A DNA stretch of 64,000 nt, taken from positions 124,001 to 188,000 of the forward strand of contig NZ_WPZY01000002.1 of the NCBI RefSeq assembly GCF_013031405.1, in the 5' to 3' direction. The notes under the pieces were generated by a model. That model saw only the letters and a program-made list of their open reading frames with translations, was not told the origin of the DNA and made no database searches. The stretch comes from Ruegeria sp. HKCCD8929 (GTDB lineage Bacteria > Pseudomonadota > Alphaproteobacteria > Rhodobacterales > Rhodobacteraceae). A program made the position numbers and the translations under genes. Positions 36,585 to 46,065 of the stretch are shown piece by piece. Positions within the stretch are counted from its first letter, which is position 1, and each line of letters starts with the position of its first letter.

Positions 36585-37790
36585 ATGACACGGTCTCCAA
36601 CTCTGGCGCATGGGCGCGGTTATCTTGCCATTCCGGGGCCTTCGGTGATGCCGGATGCGGTACTGCAGGCCATGCACCGCGCCGCACCGAACATCTATGC
36701 CGGTGAGCTGGTCGAGATGATGCCGGGGCTGACCGCCGATCTGAAACGGGTGGCGCGGACGCAGCATCAGGTGGCGATTTACATCGCCAACGGCCACGGC
36801 GCGTGGGAGGCGGCGCTGGCCAATGTGATCGCACCGAGTGAGACGGTGCTGGTTCCGGCCTCGGGCCGGTTCGCCCATGGCTGGGCCGAGATGGCGCGTG
36901 GGATTGGCGCTGAGGCCGAGCTGATAGATTTCGGCAAATCCGCGCCTTGGGACATGGACCGCATCGCCCAGGCCCTTCGCGCCGATACCGGGCACCGGTT
37001 CAAGGCGGTACTGGCGGTGCACACAGACACCTCAAGCTCGGTGCGCAACGACATCCCCGCCTTGCGGGCGCTGCTGGATGAACTAGACCACCCGGCGCTG
37101 CTGATGGCCGATTGCATCGCCTCGCTCGGCTGTGAACGGTTCGAGATGGATGCGTGGGGCGTTGACGTGACGGTCACCGGCAGTCAGAAGGGGCTGATGG
37201 TGCCGCCCGGGGTGAGCTTTGTTTTCTTTAACGACAAGGCTGCAGCGAAACGGGCGGCGATGCCACGGGTGTCGCACTATTGGGACTGGGCGCCGCGCGC
37301 CCACCCCGACGATTTCTACCAGTATTTCGGCGGTACAGCCCCGACCCACCACCTCTATGGCCTGCGGGCGGCGCTCGATATGATCCACACGGAGGGCGTG
37401 GAAAACATCTGGGCCCGACATCAGCAACTGGCCGAGGCGATCTGGGCCGCGTGCGAGGTCTGGGGCGAGACGGGCGATCTGTGTCTGAACGTGGCGGATC
37501 GGAGCTATCGCAGCCATGCCGTGACCGCGCTGCGGCTGGAGAGCCGCAAGGGCACGGCCCTGCGGGAATGGACCGACGCGCATCTTGGACTGACGCTGGG
37601 GATCGGGCTGGGCATGGCCGCGCCGGACGATCCCAACCGCGATGCCTATTTCCGGCTGGGCCATATGGGGCATCTGAACGGCCACATGGTGCTGGGCCTT
37701 TTAGGCGGGGTCGAGGCCGGTCTGACCGCTTTGGACATCCCGCACGGCAAGGGCGCGCTCGAGGCAGCGGCGGCAGTGATTGCCCGGTGA
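36585..37790 (+). CDS. Class V PLP aminotransferase (alanine/serine-glyoxylate type)
   Basis: A 401-aa enzyme of the class V aminotransferase group that includes serine-glyoxylate and alanine-glyoxylate aminotransferases. YLAIPGPSVMP at the start, IANGHGAWEAALANV, ADCIASLGCERFEMDAWG and the PLP lysine in TGSQKGLMVPPG are typical. The exact amino donor is not predictable. Stands alone; divergent from the ABC transporter gene across a 274-base spacer with no other gene visible. Confidence 0.88.
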   Translation: MTRSPTLAHGRGYLAIPGPSVMPDAVLQAMHRAAPNIYAGELVEMMPGLTADLKRVARTQHQVAIYIANGHGAWEAALANVIAPSETVLVPASGRFAHGWAEMARGIGAEAELIDFGKSAPWDMDRIAQALRADTGHRFKAVLAVHTDTSSSVRNDIPALRALLDELDHPALLMADCIASLGCERFEMDAWGVDVTVTGSQKGLMVPPGVSFVFFNDKAAAKRAAMPRVSHYWDWAPRAHPDDFYQYFGGTAPTHHLYGLRAALDMIHTEGVENIWARHQQLAEAIWAACEVWGETGDLCLNVADRSYRSHAVTALRLESRKGTALREWTDAHLGLTLGIGLGMAAPDDPNRDAYFRLGHMGHLNGHMVLGLLGGVEAGLTALDIPHGKGALEAAAAVIAR

Positions 37791-37870
37791 GGCAGTGAGC
37801 CTGCTTAAGCGGAGCCGTCACGCCCTCCGTCCGGCTGGCGCTGTTTCTGTCGTTTTCGCGGTGACCGTCC

Positions 37871-38050
37871 TCAATCCAGCCGCGCAGCCAACCAGGTGAT
37901 GCCGTAGTCGATCATCACGGCCAGCACCAACGTGGCGGCAAATCCCCAAATCATCCAGACCACGAAAAAGATCCAGAGCAGGTTCACGCCCAACATCGTC
38001 AGCGCTGCGCGGGTATAGTCCGGTGCCGGTGCGATCTTGCGGTCGCGCAT
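37871..38050 (-). CDS. Small two-segment membrane protein
   Basis: A 59-aa protein starts MRDRKIAPAPDYTRAALTML. A hydrophobic stretch rich in Trp and Phe follows (VNLLWIFFVVWMIWGFAATL) and runs to LVLAVMIDYG, ending ITWLAARLD. A strong AGGAGG ribosome-binding site sits 6 bases before the ATG. It is on the same strand as the hisC-like gene, 73 bases past its end, and may be its operon partner. I do not recognise a named family; function unknown. Confidence 0.7.
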   Translation of the reverse strand: MRDRKIAPAPDYTRAALTMLGVNLLWIFFVVWMIWGFAATLVLAVMIDYGITWLAARLD

Positions 38051-38123
38051 TGTGGCCTCCTGACATGTTTGCAGAGTCCCATCTTACCGCAAGATGCCGG
38101 ATTGTCAGGTAAATCTGCCGCGA

Positions 38124-39230
38124 TCAGGTGCGGGCGGCCGCTAGAGCCCTGGGCAGCGCCTCGGCAAAGGCGTCGAGGTCCGCCCTACGGCCGCAGCTCA
38201 CCCGGATGCAGCGGTTCTGGGGGGCAGCAAAGGGCATGCGAACAAAGATGCCCATGCTCACCAACGCATCCAGAACCGCCTTGGCAAAACCTCCGTCCTG
38301 CCCGCAGTCGATGGCCATGAAATTGGTGGCCGAGGGCAGCGGCTCCAGCCCGTTCTGCCGCGCGATGTCGGCGATCCGGTCGCGGGCGCCTGCGATTTCG
38401 GACTGAACATGGGCCAGCCACTCGTTGTCATGCAGCGCCGCCAGAGCGCCCGCCTGCGCCGCGCGGTTCATCCCGAAATGGTTGCGCACCTTGTTGAAGG
38501 CCGAAATCAGCCCCGGTGCGCCGATGCCATAGCCCACACGCGCGCCTGCCATGCCATAGACCTTGGAGAACGTGCGCATGCGGATCACGCGGGGATCGTC
38601 GGCGCTGACCGGAGCAGCCGTTGCTTCAGGCGCACATTCCACATAGGCCTCGTCAAGCACCAGCAGCGCGCCCTCGGGCAGGGCCTCCATCGCCGCCACG
38701 ATCTCGGCGCCGCTGTGCCAGCTGCCCATCGGGTTATCCGGGTTGGCGAGATAGACCAGCTTCGCGTCCACCTCCGCCGCCTTCGCAAACAGCGCTGCCG
38801 GGTCCTCGTGGTCGCCAGTGTAAGGCACCTTGTGCAGCACGCCGCCATAGCCAGCCACATGGTAGTTGAAGGTCGGATAGGCGCCGTCCGAGGTCACCAC
38901 CGCATCGCCGGGCCCCACGAGCAGCCGCACCAGATAGCCGAGCAAGCCGTCTATCCCCTCGCCGACGATAATATTCTCCGGCTGTACCCCATGATGCGCG
39001 GCAAGCGCATGGCGCAGATCGTGGTTTTCCGGATCGCCATACATCCAGATCTCGCCCGCTGCCCGCTGCATCGCCTCGATAGCGCGGGGGGAGGGGCCGA
39101 ACACGCTCTCATTCGCGCCCAGCCGGGCGTCAAACGGCGCGCCGCGCTGACGCTCCTGCGTCTCGGGGCCGACAAAGGGCACGGTGGCGGGCAGGGATTG
39201 GGCAAGCGGGGTGTAACGCGGATCGGACAT
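38124..39230 (-). CDS. hisC: Histidinol-phosphate aminotransferase-like PLP enzyme
   Basis: A 368-aa class I/II aminotransferase of the HisC/COG0079 group. RLGANESVFGPSPRAIEAMQ, the YLANPDNPMGSW motif, LVLDEAYVEC and the PLP lysine in TFSKVYGMAGARVGYG are present. Some enzymes in this clade act on aromatic amino acids or other substrates, and there are no other his genes here, so the histidine role is probable but not certain. Confidence 0.82.
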   Translation of the reverse strand: MSDPRYTPLAQSLPATVPFVGPETQERQRGAPFDARLGANESVFGPSPRAIEAMQRAAGEIWMYGDPENHDLRHALAAHHGVQPENIIVGEGIDGLLGYLVRLLVGPGDAVVTSDGAYPTFNYHVAGYGGVLHKVPYTGDHEDPAALFAKAAEVDAKLVYLANPDNPMGSWHSGAEIVAAMEALPEGALLVLDEAYVECAPEATAAPVSADDPRVIRMRTFSKVYGMAGARVGYGIGAPGLISAFNKVRNHFGMNRAAQAGALAALHDNEWLAHVQSEIAGARDRIADIARQNGLEPLPSATNFMAIDCGQDGGFAKAVLDALVSMGIFVRMPFAAPQNRCIRVSCGRRADLDAFAEALPRALAAART

Positions 39231-39324
39231 GGCCGCAGATAAGCCTATGAATTGACGTGCCGCAAGGCTTGCGTCCCGCCCCGTTCAACCGCAGGCTGCG
39301 CTTGAAACCCCACGCGGAGGCACC

Positions 39325-40395
39325 ATGCGCATTCTGTTCGTTCTATTGCTGGCCGGTTTCGGCTATCTGCTGTTCTGGCCGGTGCCGGTTCAGCCCGTGG
39401 CTTATGACCCGCCCGAGCCGCCGGGCTTTACCGGCGATTTCGCCGAGAACAATGCACTGGATGCTGCCGAACTCATCAGCCTCCCGAACGAAGAGATCGG
39501 CCCCGAGGATCTGGCGGTGATGCCCGATGGCACGATCTACACCACCAGCCTGTCCGGCAATCTCTACCGCATCGACGGGGATCGGCCGGTCGAGGTGGAC
39601 CGGTTGGGCGGTCGCCCGCTGGGCCTCAGGGCCGGGCCGGACGGGGCGCTCTATATCGCGGACAGTTATCGCGGGCCGATGCGCTGGACCGGGCCGGGCA
39701 CGCTGGAAAGTCTTGTGTCCGAGATCGGCGGCGCTCCGGTGATCTATGCCAATCAGCTGGACGTTGGGCGCGATGGCAGCGTCTATTTTTCGAACTCCTC
39801 GGATCGGTTCGATCCGGAAACCATGGGCGGGACCAAACCGACCTCGATTCTGACCATCTGGGAGCAGTCCGATACCGGTTATGTTGCCCGCCGTAACCCG
39901 GATGGATCGGTTGAAAAGCTGACCGAGGGCTTTGTCTATACCAACGGCGTGGCGCTGTCGCCGGATGAGAGTTTTCTGCTGATCGCCGAAACCGGACGCG
40001 CGCGGGTGCACCGGCTGTGGCTTACGGGCGAGAAAGCGGGGCAACGCGCAGTGTTCCTCGACAACCTGCCGGGCTATCCGGACAACCTCGAAGCGCAGGG
40101 CGACGGCACTTATTGGCTGGCCTTCGCCAGCCCCCGCGTGCCGTCCGAGGCGCTGATGCCGTTCCCGTTCCTGCGCAAGGTGATCTGGCGGCTGGGTCCG
40201 ATGGTGCGCCCGGCGCCGATCCATCGCGGCATGATCATGCAGTTCGACGGGCAGGGCCGTATCCTGCGCACGTTGCAGGACCCGGATGGGCGGTTGGGGA
40301 TCACCACCGGTGGCAAGATCGTGGGCGACCAGTTCTACGTGATGACGCTCGATTCGCCGTGGTTTGGGCGGATGCCGGTTGCGGCCATGCCCTGA
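39325..40395 (+). CDS. Strictosidine synthase/SMP-30-like beta-propeller protein
   Basis: A 356-aa beta-propeller protein with an N-terminal hydrophobic anchor (ILFVLLLAGFGYLLFWPVPV). Repeats with GPEDLAVMPDGTIYTTS, GLRAGPDGALYIAD and LDVGRDGSVYFSNSS match the YWTD-like blades of strictosidine synthase-like proteins. FVYTNGVALSPDESFLLIAETGR is the strongest signature. Bacterial members are usually lactonase- or esterase-like, but no substrate can be given. Confidence 0.82.
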   Translation: MRILFVLLLAGFGYLLFWPVPVQPVAYDPPEPPGFTGDFAENNALDAAELISLPNEEIGPEDLAVMPDGTIYTTSLSGNLYRIDGDRPVEVDRLGGRPLGLRAGPDGALYIADSYRGPMRWTGPGTLESLVSEIGGAPVIYANQLDVGRDGSVYFSNSSDRFDPETMGGTKPTSILTIWEQSDTGYVARRNPDGSVEKLTEGFVYTNGVALSPDESFLLIAETGRARVHRLWLTGEKAGQRAVFLDNLPGYPDNLEAQGDGTYWLAFASPRVPSEALMPFPFLRKVIWRLGPMVRPAPIHRGMIMQFDGQGRILRTLQDPDGRLGITTGGKIVGDQFYVMTLDSPWFGRMPVAAMP

Positions 40396-40470
40396 TCTGC
40401 CCCGACGTTCCGATGGCACCGGTGGCTTGTTCCGGGCAGACTGAAACCGACTGCGAAACAGGAGGCCCAG

Positions 40471-41253
40471 ATGGCGCGCGTATCTGTCGAGTACAAGGAC
40501 CACATTGCCCATGTCACCCTGACCCGGGGCGACAAGATGAACGCGCTGGATGACGCGATGGTCAAGGCGATCATCGCGGCGGGGCAGGAGGTTGCGGCCT
40601 CGGACGCGCGGGCGGTGGTGTTATCGGGTGAGGGCAAGAGCTTCTGCGCTGGGCTCGACATGGCGAGCTTTGCCAGCATGGCGCATATGGACCCGACCGA
40701 GTGGCTGATGACGCGCAGCCATGGCGATGCCAACGAGATGCAGGAACTGGCCATGGTCTGGCGCCGGGTGCCGGTGCCGGTCATCTGCGCGATACAGGGG
40801 GTGGCCTATGGCGGCGGTCTGCAGATCGCGCTGGGCGCGGATATCCGCATCGCCCATCCCGACAGCAAGCTGGCGGTGATGGAGATGAAATGGGGCATCA
40901 TCCCGGATATGGGCGGCATGGTGCTGCTGCCTGAATTGGTCCGCTCGGACGTGCTGCGCCTGCTGACCTACACCGCCCGTCCCATTGGGGCGGCGCAGGC
41001 GGCGGAATGGGGGCTGGTGACGCAACTGGCGGACGATCCGCTGGCCGAGGCGATTGCGCTGGCTGAAGAGATTGTGCACAAGAGCCCGTCCGCCATCCGC
41101 GCTGCCAAGCGTCTGATCGACCTGGCTGAAAGCGCGGGGCGGCAAGAGGTGCTGCTGGCGGAATCGCGCGAGCAGGTGCAACTGATCGGCAAGCCAGACC
41201 AGGTGGAGGTCATCGCTGCGCAGATGCAGGGACGCAAGCCGGAGTTCAAATAG
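40471..41253 (+). CDS. Enoyl-CoA hydratase/isomerase (crotonase) family protein
   Basis: A 260-aa crotonase. The oxyanion-hole regions are visible in GKSFCAGLDMASF and GVAYGGGLQIALGADIRIA. The position of the first catalytic Glu in classical hydratases is not clearly kept (KWGIIPDMGGM instead of a Glu-rich pair), so it could be an isomerase or another crotonase activity. A strong AGGAGG precedes the ATG. Confidence 0.87.
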   Translation: MARVSVEYKDHIAHVTLTRGDKMNALDDAMVKAIIAAGQEVAASDARAVVLSGEGKSFCAGLDMASFASMAHMDPTEWLMTRSHGDANEMQELAMVWRRVPVPVICAIQGVAYGGGLQIALGADIRIAHPDSKLAVMEMKWGIIPDMGGMVLLPELVRSDVLRLLTYTARPIGAAQAAEWGLVTQLADDPLAEAIALAEEIVHKSPSAIRAAKRLIDLAESAGRQEVLLAESREQVQLIGKPDQVEVIAAQMQGRKPEFK

Positions 41254-41295
41254 GCTTCGGGGTCTCGATCGCAGTTGCGCTTGCCCCTCACCCAA

Positions 41296-41318
41296 CCCTC
41301 TCCCCCGAGGGGAGAGGG
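41296..41318. terminator. Convergent hairpin between crotonase and DUF1992 genes
   Basis: CCCTCTCCCC/GGGGAGAGGG, with neighbouring CCCTCACCCAA, is a hairpin form repeated in intergenic DNA of many proteobacteria. It lies 43 bases after the crotonase stop and 21 bases after the convergent gene's stop, so it can serve both. Confidence 0.65.
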
Positions 41319-41338
41319 CTTTGGGGCAGGTGTTGAAC

Positions 41339-41671
41339 TCAGCGCATGAACGCCCGCCGGGCGTCGCGGGCCATGTTGTAGCGCATTTCCAGATCGGCAA
41401 GGCGCGACATGGCCGCCTTGCGCTCTTCGGGATCCGTCAGGCTGACATAGTGTGTGCGGGCCGCGCCCAGTTTCTTTTTGATTTCAAAATCTTCAGGCAG
41501 AACTCCGGCCTGCGCCATGATCCTGTGACCGGCGGTCAGGGCAGGATCGCTCAGCGCCTCGGAGGATCTGTCGGGCAGCGGCGCCCCTTCGCCTTCGAGC
41601 CCCTCAAGCTGGCCTTCGGCCTGCGCCCTTCTGATCTGGCGTTCGATGAGGTTCTGAAGGTTTCGCAGCAT
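41339..41671 (-). CDS. DUF1992 (DnaJ-homologue subfamily C member 28-like domain) protein
   Basis: A 110-aa protein made almost only of the DUF1992 domain: NLIERQIRRAQAEGQLEGLE, GAPLPDRS and MAQAGVLPEDFEIKKKL. The domain is found in DNAJC28-like proteins, but this one has no J domain. Function unknown. It is downstream of valS, separated by a terminator and a repeat copy. Confidence 0.88.
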   Translation of the reverse strand: MLRNLQNLIERQIRRAQAEGQLEGLEGEGAPLPDRSSEALSDPALTAGHRIMAQAGVLPEDFEIKKKLGAARTHYVSLTDPEERKAAMSRLADLEMRYNMARDARRAFMR

Positions 41672-41689
41672 GGCCAGAACCTAGCAAAA

Positions 41690-41719
41690 AACCCCGCCGG
41701 TTGCGAGGGCGGCGGGGTT
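41690..41719 (-). terminator. Rho-independent terminator of valS
   Basis: AACCCCGCC/GGCGGGGTT, a 9-bp stem with a 12-base loop, is followed on the minus strand by a T run (TTTTTTG). It is 34 bases past the valS stop. Confidence 0.85.
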
Positions 41720-41752
41720 CGGGATTTGCGTATTTTTGGCAAGAAGAAACGG
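41720..41752 (+). repeat. Dispersed intergenic repeat, GCGTATTTTTGG subtype
   Basis: GGGATTTGCGTATTTTTGGC then AAGAAGAAACGG. It abuts the valS stop codon and the terminator. Near-identical copies lie at 45027-45058 (same strand), and at 45198-45226 and 51372-51402 (opposite strand). Confidence 0.8.
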
Positions 41753-44700
41753 TCAGGCGATTTCGGACAGGCGGGCGAGCGCCTCGTTGATCCTGGCCTC
41801 TTCCTCTTCGCGGGCGGCGAGGTTGGCCTTGGCCTCTTCCACCACCTCCTCCGGGGCCGAGGCCACGAATTTAGGGTTGCCCAGGCGGCCGCGCAGGCCA
41901 CCGAGTTCCTTGGCGAGCTTGCCTTTGGCCTTTTCCAGCCGTTCCTTTTCGGCGCCGATGTCGATGATGTCCGCGAGCGGCAGACCGAAAGAGGCACCGG
42001 GGGCGGTGATCGAGATGGTGCCCTTGGGCAGCTCGTCCGCCTTGGTCAGGCTGTCGATCCGGGCCAAGCGCTTGATCAGCACTTCGTTCCGGTCCCACGC
42101 GGCTTGGCCGTGATCGTCGATTTCCGTAACGATCATAGGGACATAGAGGCCAGCGGGCACACGCATCTGGGCGCGGGCCGAGCGGGTGTTCTCGATCACC
42201 GAAATGACCCAGTTCATCTCGCGGTCGGCGTCCGGATCGATCAGATCGGCCGCCTTGTAGCCGGGCCAGTCGGCGTGGACGAGCATCTTTGCGCGCCCGG
42301 CGGTCAGGCCCCAAAGCTCTTCGGTGATGAAGGGCATGATCGGGTGCAGCAGGATCATGCACTGGTCCATGACCCAGGCCATCGTGGCGCGGGTTTCCTC
42401 CTGCGCGGCGGTGTCCTCACCCTGCAAGAGGGGCTTGGAGAGCTCCACATACCAGTCGCAGACCTTGCCCCAGACAAAGGCGTAGAGGGCATTCGCCGCG
42501 TCGTTGAAGCGGTAGGTTTCGAGCGCTGCGTCAACCTCTTCGCGGACACGGGCGGTTTCGCCAACGATCCAGCGGTTCACCGCGAATTGTGCGTTTTGTA
42601 CGGCGTCCAGCGCGCCGATTGTCCGGCTTGTACCATCGTAAACGCCGTTCATCTCGGCAAAGCGCACCGCGTTCCAGAGCTTGGTGCCGAAGTTGCGGTA
42701 GCCGGTGATGCGCTCGCGGCTGAGTTTCAGCACGCCGCCAATTGCCGCCATCGAGGCGTTGGTAAAGCGCAGCGCGTCGGCGCCGAACTCATCCACGATC
42801 TCGAGCGGGTCGATGACGTTGCCGGTGGTCTTGGACATCTTCTTGCCCTTCTCGTCGCGGACGAGCTGGTGCAGGTAGACCGTGTGGAACGGGATCTGAT
42901 CCACCACGGCCAGTTGCATCATCATCATCCGGGCGACCCAGAAGAACAGGATGTCGAAACCGGTGATCAGGACATCCGTCGGGAAATAGCGTTCGAGCTC
43001 GTCGGTCTGGTCCGGCCAGCCCAGCGTGCCGATGGGCCAGAGGCCGGACGAGAACCAGGTGTCGAGCACATCGGGGTCGCGCCACACCGGATAGACCAGT
43101 TTGGTCGGATCCTGTTCGACGGCATACTGGGCGAGGCTTTCGGCGAACTGGTGGATCGCTTCATGCTTGTCGGCAACTTCGACAACGGTTGCGTGGCTCA
43201 GCGGGCTGGGGATGTTGGCGTTGTCGTCCAGAAATCTATCGACCGCAGCGTCAAAGCTCGACGCACATTCCATGACATTGCCACGGTGCAGCATGCCACC
43301 TTCGTTCAGCAGACGACCGAGTTCGACCAGATCGAGGTCGCCATCGTTTTCGTCCCTGAAATCCTCCGCCGACAGATCGAGGCCATACCAGACCGGGATC
43401 TGATGCCCCCACCACAGTTGGCGCGAGATGCACCAGGGCTCGATGTTTTCCAGCCAATGGTAATAGGTCTTTTCGCCCGACTCGGGGATGATCCTGACGG
43501 TGCCGTCCTTGACCGCATCCAGCGCGGGTCCGACCACCTTTTCGGCGTCGACGAACCACTGGTCGGTCAGCATCGGTTCGATGACAACTTTCGAGCGGTC
43601 ACCGAAGGGCTGCATGATCGGTTTGGACTCGACCAGCGGAACCGCTTTGTCGGCGCCCTCGTGCTTGGGTTTCAGCGCGGTCGCGCCCAGACGCGGATCA
43701 TCGGCGCGGGTCATCACGGCGAGACCCTCGGAGGTGATCTCTTCGACCACTTTCGCGCGCGCCTCGAACCGGTCGAGCCCGCGCAGGTGATCGGGGACCA
43801 GGTTGATTGCGTCGATTTCGCCCTCGGTGAAGTCCTTGCCGCGGGCGTAGTCCTGCGCCTTGCCCGCCTCGTCGGCATAGGGCGCGCCGTCGGCCCGCAT
43901 CGTGCCGCGGGTGTCCATCAGGCGGTAGCAGGGGATATTGCCGCGCTTGGCCACAGCGTAGTCGTTGAAGTCGTGCGCGCCGGTGATCTTGACCGCGCCC
44001 GAGCCGAAATCCGGGTCCGGGTAGTCGTCGGTGATGATCGGGATCTGGCGGCGATGCTCTTTCGGGCCAACCGGGATTTCACAGAGTTTCCCGACGATTG
44101 GTGCGTAACGTTCATCCGATGGATGAACCGCAACCGCGCCGTCGCCCAGCATGGTTTCGGGCCGGGTGGTGGCGATGGAGATATAGTCGCGCTCTTCCTC
44201 GAGGGTGACGTTCCCGTCCTCGTCCTTCTCGACATAGGTGTAGGTCGCGCCGCCCGCGAGCGGGTATTTGAAGTGCCACATGTGGCCCGCGACTTCGATA
44301 TTCTCGACCTCGAGGTCCGAAATCGCGGTTTCGAAATGCGGGTCCCAGTTGACCAACCGCTTGCCGCGATAGATCAGGCCCTTTTCGTACATGTCGACGA
44401 AGACCTTGATCACCGCGTCATGGAAGTTGGCCGAATTCTCATGCCCCGTGCGCGGATCGCCCGCCGCACCGGCCATGGTGAACGCGTTGCGCGACCAGTC
44501 GCAGGAGGAGCCGAGACGCTTGAGCTGCTCGATGATCGTGCCGCCGTATTCGCCTTTCCATTCCCAGACCTTTTCCAGGAATTTCTCGCGCCCCAGCTCA
44601 CGGCGACCGGGCTGTTGGGTGGTGGTCAGCATCTTTTCCACCTGCATCTGGGTGGCGATGCCTGCGTGGTCCTGGCCCGGCTGCCACAGTGTGTCGAACC

Positions 44701-44917
44701 CGCGCATCCGGTGCCAGCGGATCATGATATCCTGCAGCGTGTTGTTGAAGGCGTGGCCCACATGCAGCGCACCCGTCACGTTGGGCGGCGGGATCATGAT
44801 GGTAAAGCTTTCGTCGCGCGACTTGTTCGCGCCCGCCTTGAAGCAACCGGCCTCTTCCCAGGCCTTGTAGAGGCGCGTCTCGGCCTCGGCTGCGTTGAAG
44901 GTTTTGTCCATCGCCAT
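41753..44917 (-). CDS. valS: Valyl-tRNA synthetase
   Basis: ValS (1054 aa) charges tRNA-Val. The class I HIGH motif is HVGH in [15 protein letters not shown] and the KMSKS motif is KMSKT in [16 protein letters not shown]. The C-terminal coiled-coil tRNA arm is visible ([20 protein letters not shown]). It is longer than the common 880-950 aa. About 100 residues, instead of roughly 40, lie between the HQIPVWYG and [15 protein letters not shown] motifs (residues about 510-612), containing an acidic stretch and [19 protein letters not shown]. The function of this insert is unknown. Confidence 0.96.
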   Translation of the reverse strand: MAMDKTFNAAEAETRLYKAWEEAGCFKAGANKSRDESFTIMIPPPNVTGALHVGHAFNNTLQDIMIRWHRMRGFDTLWQPGQDHAGIATQMQVEKMLTTTQQPGRRELGREKFLEKVWEWKGEYGGTIIEQLKRLGSSCDWSRNAFTMAGAAGDPRTGHENSANFHDAVIKVFVDMYEKGLIYRGKRLVNWDPHFETAISDLEVENIEVAGHMWHFKYPLAGGATYTYVEKDEDGNVTLEEERDYISIATTRPETMLGDGAVAVHPSDERYAPIVGKLCEIPVGPKEHRRQIPIITDDYPDPDFGSGAVKITGAHDFNDYAVAKRGNIPCYRLMDTRGTMRADGAPYADEAGKAQDYARGKDFTEGEIDAINLVPDHLRGLDRFEARAKVVEEITSEGLAVMTRADDPRLGATALKPKHEGADKAVPLVESKPIMQPFGDRSKVVIEPMLTDQWFVDAEKVVGPALDAVKDGTVRIIPESGEKTYYHWLENIEPWCISRQLWWGHQIPVWYGLDLSAEDFRDENDGDLDLVELGRLLNEGGMLHRGNVMECASSFDAAVDRFLDDNANIPSPLSHATVVEVADKHEAIHQFAESLAQYAVEQDPTKLVYPVWRDPDVLDTWFSSGLWPIGTLGWPDQTDELERYFPTDVLITGFDILFFWVARMMMMQLAVVDQIPFHTVYLHQLVRDEKGKKMSKTTGNVIDPLEIVDEFGADALRFTNASMAAIGGVLKLSRERITGYRNFGTKLWNAVRFAEMNGVYDGTSRTIGALDAVQNAQFAVNRWIVGETARVREEVDAALETYRFNDAANALYAFVWGKVCDWYVELSKPLLQGEDTAAQEETRATMAWVMDQCMILLHPIMPFITEELWGLTAGRAKMLVHADWPGYKAADLIDPDADREMNWVISVIENTRSARAQMRVPAGLYVPMIVTEIDDHGQAAWDRNEVLIKRLARIDSLTKADELPKGTISITAPGASFGLPLADIIDIGAEKERLEKAKGKLAKELGGLRGRLGNPKFVASAPEEVVEEAKANLAAREEEEARINEALARLSEIA

Positions 44918-45026
44918 GGGGCTGTTCCTGCGTGATCATATCCGTGGTCAGCGCCTGCAATAGCGAATGGGCGCGGGAAGGGAAAGGCTTTGTCCCCATT
45001 TCCCGGGTCAGCGTGGGTGGAGGGCG

Positions 45027-45058
45027 CGGGATTTGCGTATTTGGGGCAAGAAGAAGCG
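45027..45058 (+). repeat. Dispersed intergenic repeat, GCGTATTT subtype
   Basis: CGGGATTTGCGTATTTGGGG then CAAGAAGAAGCGG. One base shorter in its T run than the copy at 41720-41752, and opposed to the copy at 45198-45226. Confidence 0.8.
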
Positions 45059-45197
45059 GGTAACCGCATGTTAACCCTGCCCGCTGCAAGCTGTGTCTGC
45101 GGTACAGGCTGGCGAGCCGATGACCGCGCGAGGAGAAGCGGCCCGGCGGCCTTGGATCGGCTTCGGCTGTACCTTTGGGGCCGGGTGCGCCCTCCTA

Positions 45198-45226
45198 CTT
45201 CTTCTTGCTGAAAATACGCAAGGTCC
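45198..45226 (-). repeat. Dispersed intergenic repeat, minus-strand copy
   Basis: CTTCTTCTTGCTGAAAATAC then GCAAGGTCC is the complement of the consensus, with CTGAAAA in place of CCAAAAA. It forms an inverted pair with 45027-45058. Confidence 0.75.
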
Positions 45227-45258
45227 TGCGGTGGAAGCATGCCGCTCCGGCGGAGAGA

Positions 45259-45999
45259 TCAGCCGGAGCTGGCCGCTTGCGCGAAGCGGTCGCGAAAATA
45301 GGCCTCAACGCGCTGGTAGGCCGGTTCAAGGAAGTCCAGCGTCAGCAGCGAGTGGTCGCGTCCGGGGAATTCCACGGTGGTCAGGTGGCACCCGAAGGCG
45401 GTTTCGAGCGAGCGCATCAGGCATGCTGGGGCCATGCGGTCGCCTTGGTAGCGCATGGCCAGTCCCGGGCCCTTGCGCGCCATGCCCGAGCGGGCGGCGG
45501 TGATGTCGTCGGTGCTCATGTGCAATTCGTCGCCGCCAAAGACCGGCAGCGCGGGCTGGCTGGCGACACCGCCTAGCACAGCGTCTTCGGCCATCAGGGT
45601 CAGGGCGAAGCTGCCGGTCAGGCACATGCCGATGACGCCGAGGCCGGGGCCGCCCTCGCGCGATTGGATGTCGCGCACCAGGGCCCGCATCCAGTCGGCG
45701 ATGGGGCTTTGGCGGCCCTTCCAGAACATCTGGAACTCGCGCCGGATGCAGAACAGTCTCAGCAGGTTGCGCTTGGGTGTCAGCTTGCCGAAGGTGCCGA
45801 AGAGGTGGGGCAGGTAGACCCGGAACCCGGCGGCGTTCAGCCGTTCGGCAAGTGCCAGCGTTTCGGGGCCGATGCCGGGAAGTTCCTGGAGGATGAGAAT
45901 GGGCGGGCCGTCGCCGCCCACATGCACGTCATGCGTGGTCTCGGTGCCGGTGGAAAGCGCCGCCGAGAAGGGGAATATGTGATCCGCCTGCCAGCTCAT
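45259..45999 (-). CDS. Dienelactone hydrolase family protein
   Basis: A 246-aa alpha/beta hydrolase of the dienelactone hydrolase type. The nucleophile elbow is GMCLTG with a catalytic Cys rather than Ser, as in this family, and the catalytic His is probably in GRDHSLLTL. HDVHVGGDGPPILILQELPG near the N-terminus also fits. ATG at 45999 (MSWQADHIF) is preferred to a longer frame. No chlorocatechol or aromatic pathway genes are nearby, so the substrate is open. Confidence 0.85.
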   Translation of the reverse strand: MSWQADHIFPFSAALSTGTETTHDVHVGGDGPPILILQELPGIGPETLALAERLNAAGFRVYLPHLFGTFGKLTPKRNLLRLFCIRREFQMFWKGRQSPIADWMRALVRDIQSREGGPGLGVIGMCLTGSFALTLMAEDAVLGGVASQPALPVFGGDELHMSTDDITAARSGMARKGPGLAMRYQGDRMAPACLMRSLETAFGCHLTTVEFPGRDHSLLTLDFLEPAYQRVEAYFRDRFAQAASSG

Positions 46000-46065
46000 T
46001 GGCGGAGCGTAGGGGAATTGGCCGGGCAAATCTATGCGGCGCGGGTCCTTCCGACGCGCGCTTTG

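Larger units (their letters stand above)
44918..45258. other. Intergenic region with an inverted pair of dispersed repeats
   Basis: This 341-base spacer lies between the valS start and the dienelactone hydrolase stop, both on the minus strand. It must hold the valS promoter. It contains two opposed copies of the dispersed repeat (45027-45058 and 45198-45226), which could pair across about 140 bases. No convincing gene was found; a short plus-strand frame here starting MTARGEAARR lacks support. Confidence 0.7.

Noticed and set aside
45093..45503. Plus-strand frame with a short hydrophobic run after the valS spacer
   Set aside because: It crosses a dispersed repeat copy and then runs antisense into the dienelactone hydrolase gene. 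The hydrophobic run is made by the repeat itself.
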